Shown here: positions 9,578-20,225 of the stretch, piece by piece | Layout of the letters: every line of letters starts with the position of its first letter | How positions within the stretch are numbered: position 1 is the first letter of the stretch | Origin: VRUE01 sp963837735 | Lineage (GTDB): Bacteria > Actinomycetota > Thermoleophilia > Solirubrobacterales > 70-9 | NCBI GenBank assembly: GCA_963837735.1 | Contig: CAWIOM010000004.1 | Coordinates: 375,731 to 439,730, forward strand | Direction: 5' to 3' | DNA: 64,000 nucleotides | Position numbers and translations under genes: made by a program | Notes under the pieces: generated by a model | Seen by the model: only the letters and a program-made list of their open reading frames with translations | What the model was told of the DNA's origin: nothing | Database searches by the model: none

Positions 9578-10387
9578 TCAACGGATCGTCTGCAATTCGG
9601 GGTTGGTGGCGAGCATCGTCTGAGTGAAGGCGTAGTTGAAGGCGAAGACGCCCATGAAGGAGATGACCACGGCCTGGTTGACTGCGCGGCCGACACCCGC
9701 GGCTCCTCCGGACGCGTTCATCCCCTTGTACGAGCAGACGACGGCGATGATCGCGCCGAACAGGGTGCACTTGATCACCGAGCCGGCCAGATCGGTGATC
9801 GAGGCGTTGGAGAAGAGCGTCGCGAAGAAGCCTCCGAGCGGCTGGTTGTAGAGGATCTCGGTGAGGATGCCGCCGCTGATCCCGAAGACCAGGGCGTAGA
9901 TGTCGAGCAGGCCCGTGATCAGCATCAGCGCCAGGAAGCGCGGCACGACCAGGTTCTTGATCGGGTCGACGCCGAGCACCTGCAGGGCGTCGAGCTCCTC
10001 ACGGATCTTGCGCGCGCCGAGGTCGGCGGTGATCGCCGTGCCGGCGACGCCGGCGACGACGACAGCGGTCACGAAGGGCGCGAACTCGCGAATCGAGGCG
10101 AGGACGAAGAATCCGCCGAGCCGGTCGAGGGTGCCGAACAGGGTGAAGACATTGGCCGCCTGCAGCCCCGGCGCGCCGAAGCCGAAGGCAACGGTCGAGA
10201 TCAACAGCGGGAACCAGCAGAGCTGCAGGGCGAAGAGGAACTGGCCGATGAACTCCTCCCCGTAGGGATACGGGGGTTTGACCGCGGAGACCAGCGTGCG
10301 CGCAGTCAGGATCATCATTTCTCCGACCTGTTCGAAGAATGACTTCGCCGGGGCGAAGCTCCTACCTATCGCTGCGGCTCTGTTCAT
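9578..10387 (-). CDS. MlaE/YrbE-type ABC permease, first copy
   Basis: 269 residues. The permease core TAITADLGARKIREELDALQVLGVDPIKNLVVPR matches the MlaE family. About five membrane segments follow, and the protein ends YAFTQTMLATNPELQTIR. Start ATG 10387 is chosen for the near-perfect ribosome site GGAGGAGCA directly before it. First gene of a minus-strand operon (MlaE, MlaE, Mkl, MMPL, TlpA-like, B3/B4); unusually, no MCE-domain gene is present. Confidence 0.9.
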   Translation of the reverse strand: MNRAAAIGRSFAPAKSFFEQVGEMMILTARTLVSAVKPPYPYGEEFIGQFLFALQLCWFPLLISTVAFGFGAPGLQAANVFTLFGTLDRLGGFFVLASIREFAPFVTAVVVAGVAGTAITADLGARKIREELDALQVLGVDPIKNLVVPRFLALMLITGLLDIYALVFGISGGILTEILYNQPLGGFFATLFSNASITDLAGSVIKCTLFGAIIAVVCSYKGMNASGGAAGVGRAVNQAVVISFMGVFAFNYAFTQTMLATNPELQTIR

Positions 10388-10519
10388 TGCTCCTCCGGTG
10401 AGCAGGTTCGCTTCCGACGAACCCGACGAGCTGAGTTTATGGGACGCCGAGGCGCCCTCCGTTAGCTGAGTGTTGAGATCCTCCGGGGGCTGCCGAGCGG
10501 GTGGTATGTTCCGGCCGCT

Positions 10520-11224
10520 TTGGGGGGAGCCCGCACACACCGCAGGTATCCCCGCCTTCGCGTTCTCGGGGCGGGCCTCGCGGCGCTGGCGATGTCCGCG
10601 TCGGCGACAGCCTGCGGCGAATCGTCCTCCGGCGCCGATGAACCGGAGGGCACCTTCGAGATGAAGGTCGCCCGGGCCGACTTTCCCACCGAGCAGGCCC
10701 TCGGCCAGACCACCCTGATGAGGATCGCCGTCGCCAACACCGGCGAGAGGAAGGTCCCGGCGACGGCGGTGACGATCTCGATCGCCGGCAAGGAAGGCGA
10801 GACCTCGACGCTCCCCTTCGGGATCCGCGATCCGCAACCCGACCTGGCCCAGCCCGACCGGCCGGTCTGGGTGCTCGCCGAAGGCTATCCGAAGCCCGCC
10901 GGGGCGACGACCAAGCGCGGCGGCGCCACGACCTCGTCGCGCAAGACGTTCGACTTCGGCTCCCTCGAGCCCGGCGGGTCGGTCGAAGGCATCTGGAAGC
11001 TGAGCGCCGTCAGGCCGGGCCGCTACACCGTCCTCTACAGCGTCGACGCCGGGCTAACCGGTTCGGCGAATGCCGAGACCGCCAGCGGAGTCGAGCCGGG
11101 CGGCTCTTTCAAGGTGAAGATCACGAAGGCCACGCCCAACACCGAAGTCACCGATTCGGGCGAAGTCGTCGAAATCGGCGGGAGCCAGGGCAAGGATCAG
11201 GGTAAGAGCAGCTCGGGCGGGTAG
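10520..11224 (+). CDS. Secreted lipoprotein, unknown function
   Basis: 234 residues with a lipoprotein signal: a basic N terminus, hydrophobic LGAGLAALAMSAS and the lipobox ATAC with Cys near residue 32. The mature part looks like a beta-sandwich with immunoglobulin-like spacing (LMRIAVANTGERKVPATAVTISIAG and GSFKVKITKATPN) and a Gly/Ser-rich tail. The TTG start at 10520 has no competing in-frame start. It is divergent from the transporter operon. Confidence 0.7.
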   Translation: MGGARTHRRYPRLRVLGAGLAALAMSASATACGESSSGADEPEGTFEMKVARADFPTEQALGQTTLMRIAVANTGERKVPATAVTISIAGKEGETSTLPFGIRDPQPDLAQPDRPVWVLAEGYPKPAGATTKRGGATTSSRKTFDFGSLEPGGSVEGIWKLSAVRPGRYTVLYSVDAGLTGSANAETASGVEPGGSFKVKITKATPNTEVTDSGEVVEIGGSQGKDQGKSSSGG

Positions 11225-11234
11225 CTTTCGGGGC

Positions 11235-12431
11235 ATGGGACGCCGCGCCCGCGCCGGCATCGTCGCCCTCGCCCTCGGCCTCGCCGCGCTGTCTTCCTGC
11301 GGCGCATCCGGGAGCTCGACGACCGAGGTCGGGCGAAGACCCGGCACCGCCCCGGCGGGTCGGGGGAGGGCGGCGGGGTCGCGCTGAGGCGGATCGGCAA
11401 CTTCGACGCCCCGTCTACGTGACCGGCGCCCCCGGCCAGCCGAAGCTGCTCTTCGTCGTCGAGCAGGGCGGCAGGATCGAGGTCCTGCGCAACGGGCATC
11501 GGCTCGGCAGGCCCTTCCTCGACATCTCCGGCCTGGTCTCCTTCGAAGGCGAGCGCGGCCTGCTCTCGATCGCCTTCGCGCCCGACTATGCGCAGAGCGG
11601 CTTCTTCTACGTCTATTACACGAACAGGCAGGGCAACATCGAGGTCGACGAGCTCCGTCGTCGGTCGCAGACGCGAGCGGCGGCCAACTCGCGTCGCCAG
11701 GTGATCGAGATCCCCCACCCGCTCAACTCGAACCACAACGGCGGCCAGCTGCAGTTCCTCGGCAAGCTGCTCTACATCGGCACCGGCGACGGCGGCTCGG
11801 GCGGCGACCCGCCGAACAACGCGCAGAACAGGGAGAGCCTGCTCGGCAAGCTGCTGCGGATCGACCCCCGGAGATCCGGCCGCAGGCCCTACACCGTCCC
11901 CGATTCGAACCCGTTCGTCGGCCGCCCCGGCCGCGACGAGATCTACAGCTACGGCCTGCGCAACCCGTTCCGCTTCTCCTTCGACACCGTGAGCGCCAAG
12001 TCGCCGCGGCTGGTGATCGGAGACGTCGGCCAGAGCCGCTTCGAGGAGGTCGACTACACGACCGTGCCGGACGCCTCGGGGGCGAACTTCGGCTGGGACG
12101 CCTTCGAGGGATTCCGGCCCTACCGGGACGAGAACAGCGGAACCCCGGACCCCGGCGGCACGGTGAAGCCGATCTTCGCCTACCCCACCGGCGCGGCGGC
12201 TGCTCGATCATCGGCGGCTACGTGGTCGCCGACCACTCCCTGCGCGGCCTCTACGGCCGCTACGTATACACCGACTACTGCGACGGCTCCCTGCGCAGCC
12301 TCGTCCCCCACCTGCGCCGCGCGAGCGGCGACCGCAGGCTCGGGCTCTCGGTCGACGAACCGAGCTCCTTCGGCATCGACACCCGAGGTCACTCTATGCG
12401 CCTCCCTGGAGGGCCATCACCGCCTCCCTAG
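11235..12431 (+). CDS. PQQ-dependent sugar/sorbosone dehydrogenase family protein, several frameshifts
   Basis: Starts ATG 11235 with a lipoprotein-like signal (ALALGLAALSSCGASGSS). The beta-propeller is then read across several frames: ALRRIGNFDAP, YVTGAPGQPKLLFVVEQGGRIEVL, GERGLLSIAFAPDY, HNGGQLQF, LLYIGTGDGGSGGDPPNNAQ, GLRNPFRFSFD, FGWDAFEG and, after another shift, SIIGGYVVADHSLRGLYGRYVYTDYCDGSLRSL. Breaks fall near 11360, 11413, 12190 and 12385. The family oxidises sugars or aldoses with PQQ at the cell surface. Conservation across all fragments argues for sequence error rather than decay. Confidence 0.7.
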
Positions 12432-12483
12432 GCGCCGGATCGGAGTGCTACCGCCTGGCTCGTCCCGGATAGGGGTGTACAGG

Positions 12484-12499
12484 TTGGCTGACCAGCCAA
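12484..12499. promoter_or_regulatory. Inverted repeat in the aldehyde dehydrogenase leader
   Basis: TTGGCTG-AC-CAGCCAA, 7-bp arms, 22 bp before the GTG start at 12522. The size and position suit a dimeric TetR-type operator; a short terminator for the preceding gene is the alternative. Confidence 0.4.
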
Positions 12500-12521
12500 G
12501 GGCCTAGGAAGGGAGCATCCT

Positions 12522-14106
12522 GTGGAGAGCGGTACGGCGGAGACGAGGAAGACGGAGAGCCAGGAGCGCAACGGGGCCGGCGTCGGCGTTACCGCTCGCG
12601 AGCAGAATCGAGGTCCTCAATCCGGCCGACGGCACTGCCGTCGGCGCCCTCGACGTCGCGACGCCCGAGCAGGTCGCGGAAACCGTCGCCCGGGTGCGCG
12701 CAAACCAGGCCGCCTGGGAGGCGCTGGGCAATGCCGGCCGCCATCGCTGGCTCGGCGAGCTGCGCGACTGGCTGCTCGACAACCAGCAGCGGGTCGAGGA
12801 CACGATGCAGGCGGAGACGGGCAAGGTCCGCCCGGAGGCCGCCGGCGAGATCCCCTACCTGACGGACCTGATCAACTTCTACGGCTCCAAGGCGGACAAG
12901 TTCATCGGCGAGGAAACCGTGCGCGCGCACAGCCCGCTGCTGGCGACCCGCAAGCTCCGCGTCCAGTATCGGCCCCACCCGGTTGTCGGGATCATCAGCC
13001 CCTGGAACTTCCCGCTGGTACTCGCCCTCGGCGACGCGATTCCCGCCCTCCAGGCGGGCGCGGCCGTCGTCGTCAAGCCCTCCGAGTTCACGCCGCTCGG
13101 GCTCGACGAGGTCATCCGCGCGTGGAAGCAGGAGATCGGCGGGCCGGACGTCTTCGACTGCGTGCACGGAACCGGCGAGGTGGGGGCCAACCTGGTCGAC
13201 CACGTCGACTTCATCCAGTTCACCGGCTCCGACCGCACGGGCCGCAAGGTGATGGCCCGGGCAGCGGAGACGCTGACTCCGGTCAGCCTCGAGCTGGGCG
13301 GCAAGGACCCGATGATCGTCCTCGCCGACGCCGACATCGACCGCGCTGCCAACGCGGCGGCCTGGGGAGGCATGTTCAACTCCGGGCAGACCTGCATGTC
13401 GGTCGAGCGGATCTACGTCGAGGAGCCCGCCTACGACGAGTTCGTCGCCAAGCTGGCCAAGGAGGTCGGCGGCCTGCGCCAGGGCCCCGACGACAAGGGC
13501 CACGACGTCGAGGTCGGGGCGATGACCTCGCCGAACCAGACCGCGGTCGTCGAGGATCACGTCAACGACGCCCTCGCATCCGGCGCTCGTGCCCTGACCG
13601 GCGGCAAGAAGGTCGAGGGCCCGGGCCAGTACTTCGAGCCGACCGTCCTCGTCGATGTCGACCACTCGATGAAGGTGATGCGCGACGAGACCTTCGGCCC
13701 GGTCGTCGGCGTGATGAAGGTGCGCGACTCCGAGGAGGCGCTGCGCTTCGCCAACGACACCCGCTACGGGCTCTGCGGCTCCGTCTTCGGGTCTCGCGAG
13801 CGGGCCGAGAGCGTCGCCCGCCGGGTCGAGTGCGGCGCGGTGAACGTCAACGACGTGCTCGTCAACTACTTCGCCATGGACGTGCCGATGGGCGGCTGGA
13901 AGGAATCCGGCATCGGCTTCCGCCACGGCGAGTACGGGATCAAGAAGTACTGCCGCCCGGAGTCGATCGTGACCACTCGCCTGGGAGGCAAGCGGGAGCC
14001 GAACTGGTACCCGTACACGAAGTCCCGCACCGGCCTCGTCAGCCGTGCCTCGCGGCTGTTCAACGCCCGCGACATCAAACGCCGCCTTGGGAGCAAACGC
14101 GGCTGA
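12522..14106 (+). CDS. Aldehyde dehydrogenase (NAD(P)-dependent), one N-terminal frameshift
   Basis: About 527 residues. Conserved ALDH blocks are IISPWNFPLVLALGDAIPALQAGAAVVVKPSE, FTGSDRTGRKVM, the general base in LELGGKDPMIV, the catalytic Cys in FNSGQTCMSVERI, and ETFGPVVGVMKV. Start GTG 12522 follows the ribosome site GGAAGGGAG; the first about 25 codons are in a different frame from ASRIEVLNPADG onward, so one base is wrong near 12600. A tail of about 45 residues after the catalytic domain (KREPNWYPYTKSRTGLVS) is basic. It probably oxidises aliphatic or semialdehyde substrates; specificity cannot be read. Confidence 0.85.
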
Positions 14107-14138
14107 GAAGCCAACCTGCGAGGCCCACGCAGGGCTTC
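14107..14138 (+). terminator. Hairpin after the aldehyde dehydrogenase gene
   Basis: CCTGCG (14115-14120) pairs with CGCAGG (14128-14133), extended by GAAG / CTTC at the outside, directly at the stop codon. It separates the ALDH gene from the metH leader. Confidence 0.5.
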
Positions 14139-14154
14139 GCTAGATTTATACGAA

Positions 14155-14249
14155 CCATCCAGAGCGGTCGAGGGGCCCGGCCCGCCGACGCCGCAGCAAC
14201 CGGCCGAGATCTCCGGATCGAGGTGCGGTGCTACAGCCGGATTCGATGG
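14155..14249 (+). ncRNA. SAM-I (S-box) riboswitch leader of metH
   Basis: Closing stem P1 is CCATC (14155-14159) with GATGG (14245-14249). Inside are the S-box hallmarks in order: AGAGCGGTCGAGGGG (14161-14175), GGCCCGCCGACGCC, GCAGCAACC and the 3' GGTGCTACAGCC. Spacing and order match SAM-I better than SAM-IV. It ends 18 bp before the metH ATG, so control is probably by hiding the ribosome site. When S-adenosylmethionine is abundant, metH should be turned down. Confidence 0.85.
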
Positions 14250-14267
14250 AGGTGAAAGGCTTTACCC

Positions 14268-17200
14268 ATGGCAGAGCGTGATTTCCCAGCCGCTACCCGC
14301 GAGCGCGTCGTCGTCTTCGACGGCGGCATGGGCGCCACCCTGGAGCAGTTCGAGCTGACCGAGGAGGACTACGGCGGCCTCAGGGCAAATGCCACGAGGC
14401 GCTGGTCCTCAACCGTCCCGACGTGATCGAGGGCGTCCATGCCTCGATGCTCGAAGCCGGTGCCGAGGTGGTCGAGACCGACACCTTCCAGGGCTCGCGA
14501 CTGAAGCTCGAGGAGTGGGGCCTTGGCGAGCACACGCTCGAGATCAACACGAAGGCCGCGGAAATCGCCCGCAAGGCGGCGGGGGACGAGCGCTTCGTCG
14601 CCGGCTCGATCGGTCCGACCGGCTTCCTCCCCGCCTCCACCGACCCGACCCTGGGCGACATCTCCTTCGGCAAGCTGGTCGAGGTCTTCGCCGAGCAGGC
14701 GAAGGGCCTGGTCGAAGGGGGCGCCGACCTGATCATCATCGAGACCGCGCAGGACATCCTCGAGGTCAAGGCGTCGATCTTCGGCGCCCGCGAGGCCTTC
14801 AAGGAGACCGGCCGCACGCTGCCGATCCAGACCAGCGTCTCCCTCCTCCCCAACGGCGGCAAGATGCTGCTCGGCACCGACATCCAGGCGGTGCTGACGA
14901 CGCTGGCGGCGCTCGACGTCGACGTGATCGGGCTCAACTGCTCGACCGGGCCCGAGGACATGCGCGACGCGATCCGCTTTCTCGGTGAGACCAGCCCGTT
15001 GCCGGTGCACTGCATCCCCAACGCGGGCCTGCCCCTGCAGGGCCCCGACGGCGAGACGATCTTCCCCGAAGAGCCCGGGCCCCTGGCGGCGACGCTGGGC
15101 GAGTTTGTCGAGCGTTACGGCGTCGGCATCGTCGGCGGCTGCTGCGGGACCACGCCCGAGCACATCGCCGCGATCCGCGAGCGCTGTGGCGGGCACACCC
15201 CCGGAGAGCGGCCCGCCAAGGGCCAGATCGAGGTCTCCTCGATGATGACCTCCACCCCGCTCGTGCAGGAGCCGCGCCCGACCCTGGTCGGCGAGCGCGT
15301 CAACTCGCAGGGCTCGAAAAAGGCCAAGGAACTGCTGCTGGCCGACGACTACGACGGTCTCGTCCAGGTCGCCGAAGACCAGGTGGAAGGCGGCGCCCAC
15401 GTGCTCGACGTCTGCGTCGCACTGACCGAGCGCCAAGACGAGGACGAGCAGATGAGCGCTGTGGTCAAGCGCGTCTCGCTGACCCAGCCGGCGCCGATCC
15501 AGGTCGACTCGACCGAACCCGAGGTGCTGAAGGCGGCGCTCGAGACGATCCCCGGACGGGCGATCGTCAACTCGATCAACCTCGAGGCGGGTCGCGACAA
15601 GGCCGACACAGGTGATCCCGCTGGCAAAGGCGCACGGCGCGGCGCTGATCGCGCTGACCATCGACGAGGTCGGGATGGCGAAGACCGCGGAGCGCAAGGT
15701 CGAGATCGCGCAGCGGATCCGCGAGATCGCCTGCGCCGAGCACGGCCTCGAACCCGAGGCGCTGATCTTCGACGCGCTCACCTTCACGCTGACCACCGGC
15801 GACGAGGAGTGGCGGCCGTCGGCGGTCGAGACGATCGAGGGCATCCGCCGGATCAAGGCCGAGATCCCCGGCGTCAAGACCTCGCTCGGCGTCTCCAACG
15901 TCTCCTTCGGGGTCTCGCCGCGGCCGCGCGCGGTCCTCAACTCGGTCTTCCTCCATCACTGCGTCGAGGCCGGCCTCGACCTGGCGATGGTCAACCCGAA
16001 CCACATCACGCCCTACTAGGAGATCTCCGACGAGGAGCGCGAGCTGACCGACGACCTCGTCTTCAACCGCCGCGAGGACGCGCTCGAGCGCTTCATCTCC
16101 CACTTCGAGTCCCAGGGCGAGGAGGCCGAGGCCGAGACCGCCGACCCGACCGCGGGCATGGAGCCCGAGGAGGCGCTGCACTGGCACATCCTGCGCCGCA
16201 AGAAGGACGGGGTCGAGGACCAGATCGAGCGCTCGGTCGAGAAGATCGGTGCCGTCCCGACCCTGAACGAGGTGCTGCTGCCGGCGATGAAGGAGGTCGG
16301 CGACAAATTCGGCGCCGGCGAACTGATCCTGCCCTTCGTCCTGCAGTCGGCGGAAGTCGATGAAGCGCGCCGTCGCCCAGCTCGAGAACCACCTCGACCG
16401 GATCGACGGGCACACCAAGGGCAAGGTGGTGATCGCGACCGTCTTCGGCGACGTCCACGACATCGGCAAGTCGCTCGTCAACACGATCCTCACCAACAAC
16501 GGCTACACGGTGATCGACCTCGGCAAGCAGGTCCCGGTCGACGCGATCATCGAGGCGGCGGTCGAGAACGAGGCCGACGCGATCGGCCTCTCCGCCCTGC
16601 TCGTCTCGACCTCGAAGCAGATGCCGACCTGCATCCAGGAGCTTCATCAACGCGGGCTCGAGTTCCCGGTGCTGATCGGCGGAGCCGCGATCAACCGCGA
16701 CTTCGGCCGCCGCACGCTCTACCCGAAGGGCCGGGAGTCCGACGAGGTCTATGAGCCCGGGGTCTTCTACTGCAAGGACGCCTTCCAGGGGCTCGACACG
16801 ATGGACGCGCTCGTCGACGACGAGGCGCGGGCGGCGCTGGTCGAGCGGATCCGCGGCGAGGCGAAGCAGCTGCGCGAGAAGCCGGTCGTAATCGACGACT
16901 CGCCGCCGACCACCGACTCAAGCGTGCGCTCGGCCGCCGCCACCGACAACCCGATCCCGGCGCCTCCGTTCCTGGGCGTTCGCGAGCCCGACGTCGACCT
17001 CGCCGAGGTATTCCCCCACCTCGACCGCCACGTGCTCTTCAAGCTGCACTGGGGCGGCCGGGGGGTCAAGGGCGAGGCCTGGCGCGAACTGGTCGAGGGC
17101 ACCGACGAGGAGGAGGGCTTCGCCCCCCGCCTCGAGCGGATGTGGCGCGAGCAGGACTACCTCAACCCGCGGGCGCGACACGGCTATTTCCCGGCAAACG

Positions 17201-17857
17201 CGGATGGCAATGAGCTGGTCGTGTTCGACCCGGAGGACCCCGATCGCGAGCTCGAGCGGCTCGTCTTCCCGCGTCAGCCCAAGCACGACAGGATCTGCCT
17301 TGCGGACTTCTTCCGTCCGCTGGACACGGGCGAGCGCGACATCGTCGCCCTGCAGGGAGTCACCGTCGGCCCCGAGGTCACCGAGCTGATCGAGCGGCTC
17401 GAGTCCGAAGGCGAGTTCGCCGAGCAGCTCTACGTCCACGGTCTCGGCGTGCAGTCGGCCGAGGGCCTCGCCGAGTGGCTGCACTCGCGGATCCGCGACG
17501 AGCTCGCGATCGCCGCCGACCAGGGCCGTCGATACTCGTGGGGCTACCCCGCCTGCCCCGACCAGTCCGAGCACGAGAAGGTCTGGCGCCTGCTCGGCCT
17601 CGAGGAGATCGGGATGACCCTCTCGGCGGCTACGCGGTGACGCCCGAGCAATCGACGGTGGCGATCGTCGCCCACCATCCCCAGGCGGTCTACTTCGGGA
17701 TGAAGTCCGGCTTCATCCCGGACGGCCGGGCGCCCGACGAGTTGATCGCCGGCACCGACCGGGGCGGCCAGGCTGCCGCCGGAGTCCGACCCGGATGCCG
17801 ACGGCTCCGACCGAGGGCGACTCGGAGCAGGTGCCGGCCGACGCCGTGGGCGGCTGA
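14268..17857 (+). CDS. metH: Cobalamin-dependent methionine synthase, five reading-frame breaks
   Basis: Transfers methyl from methyl-THF via B12 to homocysteine. About 1,190 residues with the full domain order: homocysteine domain (VVFDGGMGATLEQ, then zinc Cys in GLNCS and GGCCGTTPEH), pterin-binding domain (LVGERVNSQGS, NPNHITPY), B12 cap and B12-binding domain with axial-ligand motif DVHDIGKSL, then the reactivation domain (RRYSWGYPACPDQSEHEK). Breaks: missing base about 14380, extra base about 15608, in-frame TAG at 16018, extra base about 16355, missing G about 17630; the last 25 codons are also uncertain. Preceded by a SAM riboswitch. All domains remain recognisable. Confidence 0.9.
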
Positions 17858-17903
17858 GCGGGTGCCGCGGGCCGGCGGCGCCAGGCTGACCGGAAAGTGC
17901 CGG

Positions 17904-17935
17904 GCCGTCGTCGGAGCGAATGCTCCGACGACGGC
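17904..17935. terminator. Strong bidirectional terminator hairpin
   Basis: A perfect 14-bp stem, GCCGTCGTCGGAGC / GCTCCGACGACGGC, with loop GAAT. It lies between two convergent stop codons (metH at 17857 and the secreted-protein gene at 17964). There is no T-tract. Confidence 0.7.
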
Positions 17936-17963
17936 TACCGCGTATCGACCCGCTGCCGCATGG

Positions 17964-18564
17964 CTAGCGCCGGGCGAAGGGGTCGATGTACAGGTCGTCG
18001 ACCTGCCAGTTGCCGGTCGAGTCCAGCGGCGTGACGCGGATCTCAATCGAGCTCGGGATCAACGTCCCGACGATCGTCGAGAGGGTGAGGACGGTGGACT
18101 GCGGATCCGTCGGCGTCCACTCCGAGCCCGCGGTCACGGTGCCGAGCGTCTGAGTGCGGAGCAGGCCGAGCAACCTGTAGCTGGCCGTCACCCGCAGCCG
18201 GGAGCGCGGGTCGCCGGTGTTGCGGGCCATCATCCGGAACACCGGGGTGTCGATCGCCATGCAGACCGGCGGGCTGCCCGGCTGAGCTGCCGGCCGGAAG
18301 CGCCAAAGAGGTCCTGTCGCTGCCGCTGTTGAGGTTGTAGGTCTCGTTTCCGGAAACCGGCTTGGCGCCGCCGGAGAGACTCCACCCGCTTGCGCCGGCC
18401 TCGAAGCCGCCGTCGGGGGCGAGCACGTAATTGCGTGAGTCCTTCCAGGGACTGAAGGCGGGCTTGGCGCCGGCGGAGGGGCAGGACGCCGCCTGGGCGG
18501 TCCCGGCGAATGCGATCAGCGCAACCAGCGCGGTGAGCATCGCGAGAATCGTCTTGGGCTTCAT
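17964..18564 (-). CDS. Secreted protein under c-di-GMP riboswitch control, one frameshift
   Basis: About 200 residues. Signal peptide MKPKTILAMLTALVALIAFAGTAQA, then a mature domain beginning ASCPSAGAKPAFSPWKDSRNYVLAPDGGFEAG and ending STGNWQVDDLYIDPFARR; the pattern (GGFE, GWSLSGGA, RRVTA-like strands, WQVDDLYIDP) suggests a carbohydrate-binding-like jelly roll. The frame breaks near 18270 (between SAGQP and CMAIDTPVF). Its leader carries a c-di-GMP-I riboswitch, so it is probably part of a surface or adhesion programme. No enzymatic motif is visible. Confidence 0.75.
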
Positions 18565-18614
18565 TCGGGGTAAACCTTTCCTGTCGCATGCCAAACAGCC
18601 TGGTCATCACGACC

Positions 18615-18703
18615 AAGCTGGCAGTTGAGCCGTCTCCGGCGGAAGCCGGAGACCTCTGACTTTGCGCCCCCGCCTCGCGACAGGTTTGCCCTTATTCAGC
18701 TGA
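18615..18703 (-). ncRNA. Cyclic-di-GMP-I riboswitch (GEMM-I)
   Basis: Reading the minus strand: P1 5' arm AGCTG, then AAGGGCAAACC, a short stem CCTGTC-GCGA-GGCGGG with a GNRA loop, then the core GGCGCAAAGTC, a long hairpin GTCTCCGGC-TTCC-GCCGGAGAC, and GGCTCAACTGCC followed by the P1 3' arm CAGCT. The pieces GGGCAAACC and GCGCAAAG, with a GNRA-capped stem between them, are the GEMM-I signature. It sits about 50 bp upstream of the secreted-protein ATG at 18564 and is divergent from an HD-GYP phosphodiesterase gene. The rest of the 323-bp intergenic region shows no gene. Confidence 0.78.
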
Positions 18704-18887
18704 CTTATGTGGGAATGCCTGCCTGGGATCGACTCGGAGGTCGATCCGGTCTGAGAAATCTCGAACATGCGTCTACTCAATTTCGTCGATCACTCCGCGG
18801 CACCCTGCGGATCCATTTCTTCGCTAAGAGGTGGGGCGGGGGCGCCGATAGAACGAGGCACGGCCCCGCGGCGCGGCCCTGCGCCTG

Positions 18888-20222
18888 ATGGCAACCGTCA
18901 CCGAGACACCCGAACTGGAGCGCCTGTTCGCCGTCGGCCGCGCTCGCGCCAGGCTGCGCGCCGACGGTCGCGAGCGCCTGGTCGAGGCCGTCGTCGCCGC
19001 CTCCTTCCTGCTCGTCGCCCTGGTCGATGGCGCTGGCGTTCTCCTCGCCGCGCTCGCTGGAGCTCGAGCTCGCTCTTCTTCCTCGTCGCCGCCTACGTGA
19101 TCGCCTGCCGTGCCCAGTTCGAGATCGCCGACGGGTACACGGTGCCGACCGAGCTCGTCCTGGTGCCGATGCTGTTCCTCCTGCCGACCCCGGTCGTGCC
19201 GCTCATCGTCAGCCTCAGCTGGGCCCTCGGACGGCTGCTCGACTATGCCTCCGGCGAGACCAACATCGCCCGCGCCTTCCACGTCTTCGGCGACTGCTGG
19301 CACTCGGTCGGGCCCGCCCTCGTCCTGATCGTCGCCGGCGCCCAGGTCTTCGCCTGGGACGAGTGGCCGATCTACGTGCTCGCGCTGGGCGCCCAGTTCG
19401 CCTTCGACTTCGCGGCAACCTCGATCCGGGGCCGGTTGATCGACGGCATCCCGCCGAGGGACGGGATCCGCGCTGATGGCGCCCGTCTACGCCCTCGACG
19501 CCTCCCTCGCCCCGGTCGGCCTGCTGGCGACGGTCGCGGCGATCTCGATCGGCCCGGCGGTCTGCCTGCTGGTGATCCCCCTGGCGGGCGTGCTCGCGAT
19601 CCTCTCGCGCGAGCGCCAGGCGCGGATCGACCAGGCGCTCGAGCTGAGCGAGGCCTACCAGGGCACGGCGCTGCTGCTCGGCGACGTGGTCGAGGCCGAC
19701 GACGCCTACACGGGCAGCCACAGCCGCGGCGTCGTCGAACTATCGCTCGGGGTCGCCGACAGGCTCGGCCTCGGACTGCGCCAGCGGCGCGACGTCGAGT
19801 TCGCCGCCCTCCTCCACGACGTCGGCAAGATCGCCGTGCCGAAGGAGATCATCAACAAGGACGGCCCGCTCGACGAGGACGAGTGGAAGATCATGCGCCG
19901 CCACACGATCGAGGGCGAGGAGATGCTGAAGCGGGTCGGCGGCGTGCTGGCCGACGTCGGCCGGATCGTGCGCTCCTCGCATGAGCACTACGACGGAAGC
20001 GGCTACCCGGACGGCCTGGCCGGCGAGGAGATACCGATCGAGGCCCGGATCGTGACCTGCTGCGACGCCTTCAGCGCGATGACGACGACCCGCTCCTACC
20101 GCAGGGCGATGCCAATCGAAGCGGCGATCGCCGAGCTGCGGGCCTGCGCCGGGACCCAGTTCGACCCCCGGGTCGCCGCGGTGCTCGAGGAGCTCTCGGG
20201 CGAGCCGCCCGCGGGCACCTAG
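18888..20222 (+). CDS. HD-GYP domain protein with membrane sensor region, frameshifted
   Basis: About 445 residues over three to four frames. The N-terminal half is a membrane region (EAVVAASFLLVAL, LVLVPMLFLLPTPVVPLIVSLSWALGRLL, LLATVAAISIGPAVCLLVIPLAGVLAI). The C-terminal half, intact from about 19476, is an HD-GYP domain: DAYTGSHSRGV, LLHDVGKIAVPKEIINKDGPL, HEHYDGSGYPDGLAGEEIP and DAFSAMTTTRSYRR. HD and GYP motifs are complete, so it is probably an active cyclic-di-GMP phosphodiesterase. Breaks are near 19025, 19075 and 19475. Its gene faces away from a c-di-GMP riboswitch-controlled gene. Confidence 0.85.
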
Positions 20223-20225
20223 GAA

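Noticed and set aside
16018..16020. The metH TAG as a pyrrolysine or recoded codon
   Set aside because: The site aligns with an ordinary residue in the family, and the same gene has four indels, so a base error is far simpler.
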